Shown: positions 61,001 through 64,000 of the stretch, piece after piece
Position numbering within the stretch: position 1 is the stretch's first letter
Layout of the letters: every line of letters begins with the position of its first letter
Source: Pseudomonadota bacterium
GTDB taxonomy: Bacteria; Pseudomonadota; Alphaproteobacteria; Rhizobiales; Xanthobacteraceae
Direction: 5' to 3'
Assembly (NCBI GenBank): GCA_023451825.1
Contig: JAEXYA010000029.1
Span: forward strand, 163,191-227,190
Length of the DNA stretch: 64,000 nucleotides
The notes under the pieces: model-generated
The model's input: only the letters and a program-made list of their open reading frames with translations
What the model was told of the DNA's origin: nothing
Database searches by the model: none
Program-made: the position numbers and the translations under genes

Positions 61001-61290
61001 ATGCCGGCGGTCAGGTGATCGTTTCCACTGCCCTCTCCGACCAAGGGGACGTGGTGCTGCGCGTGCGCGACACCGGACATGGCTTGAATGAGACCGAGGT
61101 GGCCGCGGCGCTGGAGCCGTTCCGCAGCTCCGGCCCGAGCGACACCGAAAGCGCCGGCGTCAGCCTGTCGCTGACCAAAGCGCTGGTGGAAGCCAATCAC
61201 GCCCGCTTCCAGATCAAGAGCGCGCCGAGCTCGGGCACGCTGATCGAGGTGGTGTTCTCAAATGCGGGCAACGCTGCGATCAATGCGTAA
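58075..61290 (+). CDS. Large PAS-domain histidine kinase, PdhS/PleC-like
   Basis: 1071 residues from ATG 58075 (frame open to 58012). Divergent PAS-like repeats are at about 10-90, 140-220, 310-420 and 560-660, joined by Pro/Glu-rich linkers, and a clear PAS is at about 700-820 (ILDTMAEGVVMFDAEGNINSCN). The HisKA dimer domain has His850 in ISHEVRTPLNAI and the LLDLSRIETGKIDL segment typical of PleC/PdhS. The ATPase domain has N box NLIGNSIHLA and G1 DTGHG, while the G2 loop reads SAGVSLSL instead of GLGL. No membrane helix is visible. It could act on DivK-type regulators; the partner is not in the window. Confidence 0.85.
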   Translation: MSSAKSQLRGVGDARLAMHATSAQPVWLWSLDGTRVLWANPVGVKLFGARNAADLAAREFGAADTHRRQIAQLAHRIRASDSTRLERLRGFGAALGGLMTCACTRLDFADGESGLLIIAADTIAGRGMTLMERLQNLTDGIDTPIAVFARDGLFVGASDTARALLGFRNLNDAGLNAARDHALKDGRAETPIGFGRMVLQRVGSGSDVGLVALIAPGAVHPAPSEEELPAEVPHQEIDDTPASASASLSDVVEGDPALAPAEQATDDPADDTVEELFAAAEAAEPEPVAASPAPSEPKAIVAPDASLAPRTMPLRFVWQLDADDTFTIDSDDFKRLIGPQAAAMSGRKWSDISAEYTLDPDHRFAQALATRQTWSGVTLLWPVDDGGRLAVELSALPLQDRNRQPAGYRGFGICRDLDGMNRLIEQRHPKPQNDPPPDDAPPPRPLSADVAQAGPVDDPIEELITPPDATSPEPTSTEPIQTSETNPAVQPPENVVQFRPGDPKSPALSPGENSAFNELARQLSARLESETGLIAAPSVAPAEAIDASDGDAEAPAAWLATPPAAPRGEMGRDRVLLDLMPVGVLIYRLDRLVYANPAFLAQMNYPTLAALEDAGGLDTLQVGPDVSTSSSASDGGTRVTISANDKAGDGTLRTPASARLHAITWDNEPAHALIFTPAQAEQAAAIVTPEPVADEPLPAGHIDAEDLAAILDTMAEGVVMFDAEGNINSCNRSAEALFGYDGELLTQRNVVDLFAHESRRNVADYLASVQQAGAASLLDHGREALGQVRAGGLVPLSMIIGRTRAAGPNFFAVFRDLTQTKRTETELLNARRQADRSATAKADVLARISHEVRTPLNAIIGFADVMIDQRFGPLGNERYGEYLRDIRASGERVIAIVNDLLDLSRIETGKIDLAFSTQNLNEMVEQCVAVMQPQANRSRIIIRTSLSHLLPTIVADARALRQITLNLIGNSIHLANAGGQVIVSTALSDQGDVVLRVRDTGHGLNETEVAAALEPFRSSGPSDTESAGVSLSLTKALVEANHARFQIKSAPSSGTLIEVVFSNAGNAAINA

Positions 61291-61293
61291 TGT

Positions 61294-61374
61294 GTAGGGT
61301 GGGCAAAGCGCAGCGTGCCCCCCGTGACCACCCCTGCACCTGAAGGTGGGCACGCTTCGCTTTGCCCACCCTAC
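61294..61374. repeat. Intergenic palindromic repeat, family B, second copy
   Basis: GTAGGGTGGGCAAAGCG and its complement at the ends, inner GTGCCC/GGGCAC. The right end supplies the TAG stop (complement of 61371-61373) of nnrS. Confidence 0.87.
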
Positions 61375-62561
61375 GCGGCTACGACCATGCGCTTTTTCTT
61401 CCGATACCCGATCAGCAACGGCGAATACGCTACCGCAAAGCCGATGAACGCCAGTGCCCAGGCCAGCGCAGCCGTGTGCAGCAATGGCACGATACCCGGC
61501 ATCAACACCGCGCCAATCCGCAGCAGCGCTGCCACGATGATCAACGCATAAATCAGCAGTGTCGCCTTCGAGGCATGCAGCGCCTGCCCGGTATGGCCGA
61601 GCGTGGCTCGGCTCATGACAGCCAGTGTCATCACGCCGGCTGCGCCGGCCATCCAGGCATGCAGACCCGCACTCGCCGGCAGGTCATTGAACTTGGCTGC
61701 CGCTGAAAGCAGGAAGCCGATCGGCACGAAGGCGTAGCCGATGTGAAGGATCAGCAGCAGCCCTTCCCGCGTGGTGCGATCGCCGGCCCAGCGCGCCAGG
61801 CGCACGATATGCAGCAGGCCAGCAACAAGCAAAAAGAGCGCAGTCACGGAATCAAGCGGGCGCGCGATCCACAGCAGCAATGTAGCCACCGTCATCACGA
61901 GCACCATCTTGTCGAACCGCGCGAAGGGCACCGGCAGGCGTCCCGGATTCTCGCGCACCAGCCAGTTGCGCGTAAAACTCGGAATGATGCGGCCGCCAAT
62001 CAACGACAGCAGCAACACGATCACGGCAACGCCGATGCGGATACTGATATCGGCCATCACGACGATGCGCGTTTCCAGGTGAAACACGACATTGCCGATC
62101 AGCAGCACGCCCACGATCCCCACGATCGGCAGATTTCGCCAGTTCTTGCCCGCCGCGATTTCACGCGCGGCGGCAAGCACGACCACCGCCAGGAAACTCG
62201 TATCCACCAGCATGGCGAGAAGCCACCCGGTATAGGCGGAAAAGGTCACGACGACACGCCCGGCGATCCACAGGAACACAAGGCCGAGCAGCGGCAGCCC
62301 GCGAATTGGCAATCGCCCGGTCCAGTTCGGGATCGCGGTGAACAGGAACCCCGTCACCACCGCCGACAGGAAGCCATAGAGCATCTCATGGATATGCCAG
62401 TCACGCGGCACGAAGTGTGAGGCGATTTCCAGCCGGCCATGAAAGGCCGGCATCCAGACCAAGATGGACAATCCCGCATACAAGGCACCGAGCAGGAAGA
62501 ACGGCCGGAAGCCGGCCGACAGCACCGGTGCATTGGCGATGGCATGGAGACGCGAAGACAT
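61371..62561 (-). CDS. nnrS: NnrS family heme-copper membrane protein
   Basis: 396 residues from ATG 62561 (AGGAGG 5 nt upstream; a GTG two codons earlier is too close). About twelve membrane helices with conserved His/Arg such as FHGRLEIASHFVPRDWHIHEML. NnrS is induced with denitrification genes and helps cells deal with nitric oxide damage to metal-ligand or iron metabolism. Pseudoazurin is next upstream with a 21-nt gap, and a Crp/Fnr gene is divergent. The stop codon comes from a family B repeat. Confidence 0.9.
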   Translation of the reverse strand: MSSRLHAIANAPVLSAGFRPFFLLGALYAGLSILVWMPAFHGRLEIASHFVPRDWHIHEMLYGFLSAVVTGFLFTAIPNWTGRLPIRGLPLLGLVFLWIAGRVVVTFSAYTGWLLAMLVDTSFLAVVVLAAAREIAAGKNWRNLPIVGIVGVLLIGNVVFHLETRIVVMADISIRIGVAVIVLLLSLIGGRIIPSFTRNWLVRENPGRLPVPFARFDKMVLVMTVATLLLWIARPLDSVTALFLLVAGLLHIVRLARWAGDRTTREGLLLILHIGYAFVPIGFLLSAAAKFNDLPASAGLHAWMAGAAGVMTLAVMSRATLGHTGQALHASKATLLIYALIIVAALLRIGAVLMPGIVPLLHTAALAWALAFIGFAVAYSPLLIGYRKKKRMVVAA

Positions 62562-62582
62562 CGTCACCTCCTCATAAGTTTG

Positions 62583-63026
62583 TTACTTTGCCGCCGCCTT
62601 CTCGAACAACGCGGCAAAATTCGGCTTGGCCTTGCCGGGATGCGACACGGCCTTGGCTTCATCCAGATTGGCCGGCGTGCCGACTACCACCAGCGCCACC
62701 ATGCCCATGCCGTAATGCGGCATGCACTTGATCCCGTATGCACCCGGCTTGTCGAAAGTCACGGCGACATCCTGGTTCATCTTGCCGGCAAATGGCGTGG
62801 CATCGGCGGGCATCATGCCCTTGATGGATTCGGCCATATGGCTCTTGTCGGTGGCGACGAATTTCACGGTATCGCCCGGTTGCACTTTGACAAGCGCCGG
62901 TTCGAACACCATAGCAGTACCGTCAGATCCCTTGTTGAGCATCTTGACCTCAACTTCGGCAGCCGTGGCGGCGCCGGTAAGCGAAATCAGGACAGCAGCG
63001 GTTGCAAGCATGACAGCATTGCGCAT
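62583..63026 (-). CDS. Pseudoazurin (blue copper protein)
   Basis: 147 residues from ATG 63026 (GGAG 7 nt upstream; ATG 63032 is two codons earlier). Sec signal MRNAVMLATAAVLISLTGAATA. Cupredoxin with type 1 copper ligands: His in DKSHMAES, then Cys, His and Met in GIKCMPHYGMGM. A periplasmic electron donor, in many denitrifiers to the copper nitrite reductase NirK. nirK itself is not in this window. Co-oriented with nnrS. Confidence 0.92.
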   Translation of the reverse strand: MRNAVMLATAAVLISLTGAATAAEVEVKMLNKGSDGTAMVFEPALVKVQPGDTVKFVATDKSHMAESIKGMMPADATPFAGKMNQDVAVTFDKPGAYGIKCMPHYGMGMVALVVVGTPANLDEAKAVSHPGKAKPNFAALFEKAAAK

Positions 63027-63098
63027 GGACATTCTCCGTCGGTTTCCCCGCCAATCGCGCGGGATGTCCCAAACTAGGCGGAGGCGATCGGCGTCGCA

Positions 63099-63112
63099 TT
63101 GCTCCAGCGCAA
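63099..63112. promoter_or_regulatory. TTGC-N6-GCAA dyad (Crp/Fnr-like site 1)
   Basis: 14-nt inverted repeat in the pseudoazurin-crp intergenic region, its centre 22 bp from the centre of site 2. Confidence 0.5.
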
Positions 63113-63120
63113 ACTCCTGC

Positions 63121-63134
63121 TTGATCGCGGTCAA
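63121..63134. promoter_or_regulatory. FNR/NnrR-type box (site 2)
   Basis: TTGAT-CGCG-GTCAA, one mismatch from the FNR/NnrR consensus TTGAT-N4-ATCAA, 42 nt before the regulator start. Confidence 0.65.
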
Positions 63135-63176
63135 TGCCCGTGGCCTGGATGGACAAGACCAAGAGACCAAAAGCCC

Positions 63177-63899
63177 ATGTTGATTGACAGTTCACTGGTT
63201 GCACATCTCCCGCTTTTCACGGGCCTGGATACTGCCGCTTGCGACACCATCCTGCGCGATGCCCACTCCATTCGCGTGGCGAAAAACAAGGTCGTGTTCG
63301 AGCAAGGCGAGGACGTGCATGCCTTCTTCCTCCTGCTCCACGGTCATATCCGCGCCGCCAAGATGACGCCGGCGGGCGAGCAGGTGATCGTGCGCTATGT
63401 CTCCAGCGGCGAGATCTTTGGCGTCGCCCAGGCCATCGGCCTGACGCAATATCCGGCGACGGCGACGGCGGTCGAAGACAGTGTCGTGCTGTCCTGGCCA
63501 GTGACCGCCTGGGCACGGCTCACGGCGCAGTTTCCGCTGCTCGCCGCCAACACGCTCAAAACTGTCGGTGGCCGATTGCAGGAAGCGCATAGCCGCGTGG
63601 TCGAAATGTCCACCGAACAGGTCGAGCAGCGTGTCGCCCATGCGCTGTTGCGGCTGGCGGATCAATCCGGCCGCAAAATCGATCACGGCATCGCCATCGA
63701 TTTTCCGCTCAGCCGGCAGGACATCGCCGAGATGACCGGCGCCACCATCTTCACGGTCAGCCGCACGCTGAGCAATTGGGAGCAGCGCGGCCTGATCGAC
63801 AGCGGCCGCCAGCGCATCGTGTTGCGCGACCCTGATGCGTTGCGTGCGTTGGCGGAGACGGTGCCGGACGAGGACAAGCGCGCAGTTGGAAAAGGCTAA
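63177..63899 (+). CDS. Crp/Fnr-family transcriptional regulator
   Basis: 240 residues from ATG 63177 (in-frame start at 63099 is unlikely). Cyclic-nucleotide-like sensor domain (VVFEQGEDVHAFFLLLHGHIRAAK, GEIFGVAQAIG) followed by a winged HTH (LSRQDIAEMTGATIFTVSRTLSNWEQRGLI). No Fnr-type N-terminal Cys cluster is seen; it is of the Dnr/NnrR-like class that responds to nitric oxide. Divergent from pseudoazurin and nnrS, with two TTGN-type dyads between them, so a local activator of that operon is likely. Confidence 0.88.
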   Translation: MLIDSSLVAHLPLFTGLDTAACDTILRDAHSIRVAKNKVVFEQGEDVHAFFLLLHGHIRAAKMTPAGEQVIVRYVSSGEIFGVAQAIGLTQYPATATAVEDSVVLSWPVTAWARLTAQFPLLAANTLKTVGGRLQEAHSRVVEMSTEQVEQRVAHALLRLADQSGRKIDHGIAIDFPLSRQDIAEMTGATIFTVSRTLSNWEQRGLIDSGRQRIVLRDPDALRALAETVPDEDKRAVGKG

Positions 63900-63936
63900 G
63901 TCAACTTCGCCACAACAAATCCAGCAGCGACGCGCG

Positions 63937-64000
63937 GCCACCTCTCCCCGCCGGGGAGAGGTCGACCAGCGAAGCTGGGCGGGTGAGGGGGCGCCGCAGG
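63937..64000. repeat. Partial GC-rich intergenic repeat at window end
   Basis: CACCTCTCCCCGCCGGGGAGAGGTCG followed by GCGAAGCTGGGCGGGTGAGGGGG, running off the window. The CCTCTCCCC/GGGGAGAGG arms resemble the hairpin at about 32600-32630. Confidence 0.55.

Noticed and set aside
61371..63899. Denitrification island with nirK/norCB
   Set aside because: Only nnrS, pseudoazurin and a Crp/Fnr gene are visible; no nitrite or nitric oxide reductase gene is inside the window.

Overview
The window is a 64 kb stretch of high-GC chromosome from an alphaproteobacterium, most likely in the Bradyrhizobium/Rhodopseudomonas group (Nitrobacteraceae). The support is indirect but consistent: a CycM-type membrane-anchored cytochrome c, a Tad pilus locus, phasins, a PdhS/PleC-like kinase, a pseudoazurin-NnrS-Crp/Fnr cluster, a tRNA-His with the alphaproteobacterial lack of G-1, an EcfG-type stress promoter, and several families of intergenic palindromic repeats. 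Nearly everything is chromosomal core or near-core. I see no insertion sequence, phage, plasmid or CRISPR array.

Layout. 1-5.6 kb: Tad/Cpa pilus assembly genes (cpaE partial, cpaF, tadB, tadC, convergent tadD-like TPR lipoprotein). 5.7-8.5 kb: M17 aminopeptidase overlapping an NlpC/P60 peptidase, facing a Nudix hydrolase. 8.5-16.3 kb: a leftward Yej-type peptide ABC importer with two tandem binding proteins. 16.5-19.4 kb: cycM, kdsB, a prephenate dehydratase and a YCII-like protein. 19.5-25.7 kb: LLM oxidoreductase, then metF-metH. 25.9-34.8 kb: a DUF6636-like secreted protein, CorA, an L,D-transpeptidase lipoprotein, an extensin-like protein, an acyl-CoA ligase, a ParE-type toxin-antitoxin pair, YqeY and a family-39 glycosyltransferase. 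35-43 kb: carA, thioesterase, dps, a methyltransferase, a tRNA-like cloverleaf, carB and greA. 43-48 kb: two tandem TonB-C-like proteins, DoxX, Lrp, trxB, LysR and a candidate sRNA. 48-53.4 kb: copper ATPase/CsoR pair and an MHYT-GGDEF-EAL protein. 53.4-58 kb: orphan ParA, small membrane and secreted proteins, SGNH hydrolase, tRNA-His and two phasins. 58-64 kb: a large PAS histidine kinase, then NnrS, pseudoazurin and a Crp/Fnr regulator.

Functional links visible in the sequence are: envelope peptide turnover (aminopeptidase, NlpC/P60, Yej importer, L,D-transpeptidase); methionine and one-carbon metabolism (metF-metH); carbamoyl phosphate synthesis (carA and carB, 2.7 kb apart); copper export under a palindromic CsoR-type operator; and a nitrogen-oxide response module with two Crp/Fnr-type dyads.

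The least ordinary signals are non-coding: (1) a cloverleaf with tRNA acceptor and T arms and an encoded CCA, but an aberrant D loop and anticodon arm, at 38535-38611; (2) a promoter-to-terminator unit of about 140 nt at 47724-47896 with no gene; (3) a perfect GGAAC-N16-CGTT promoter facing dps; (4) intergenic repeats whose ends supply the TAG stop codons of three unrelated genes; and (5) a terminator inside the carB leader. All functions are read from sequence motifs and family knowledge; no database search was run.
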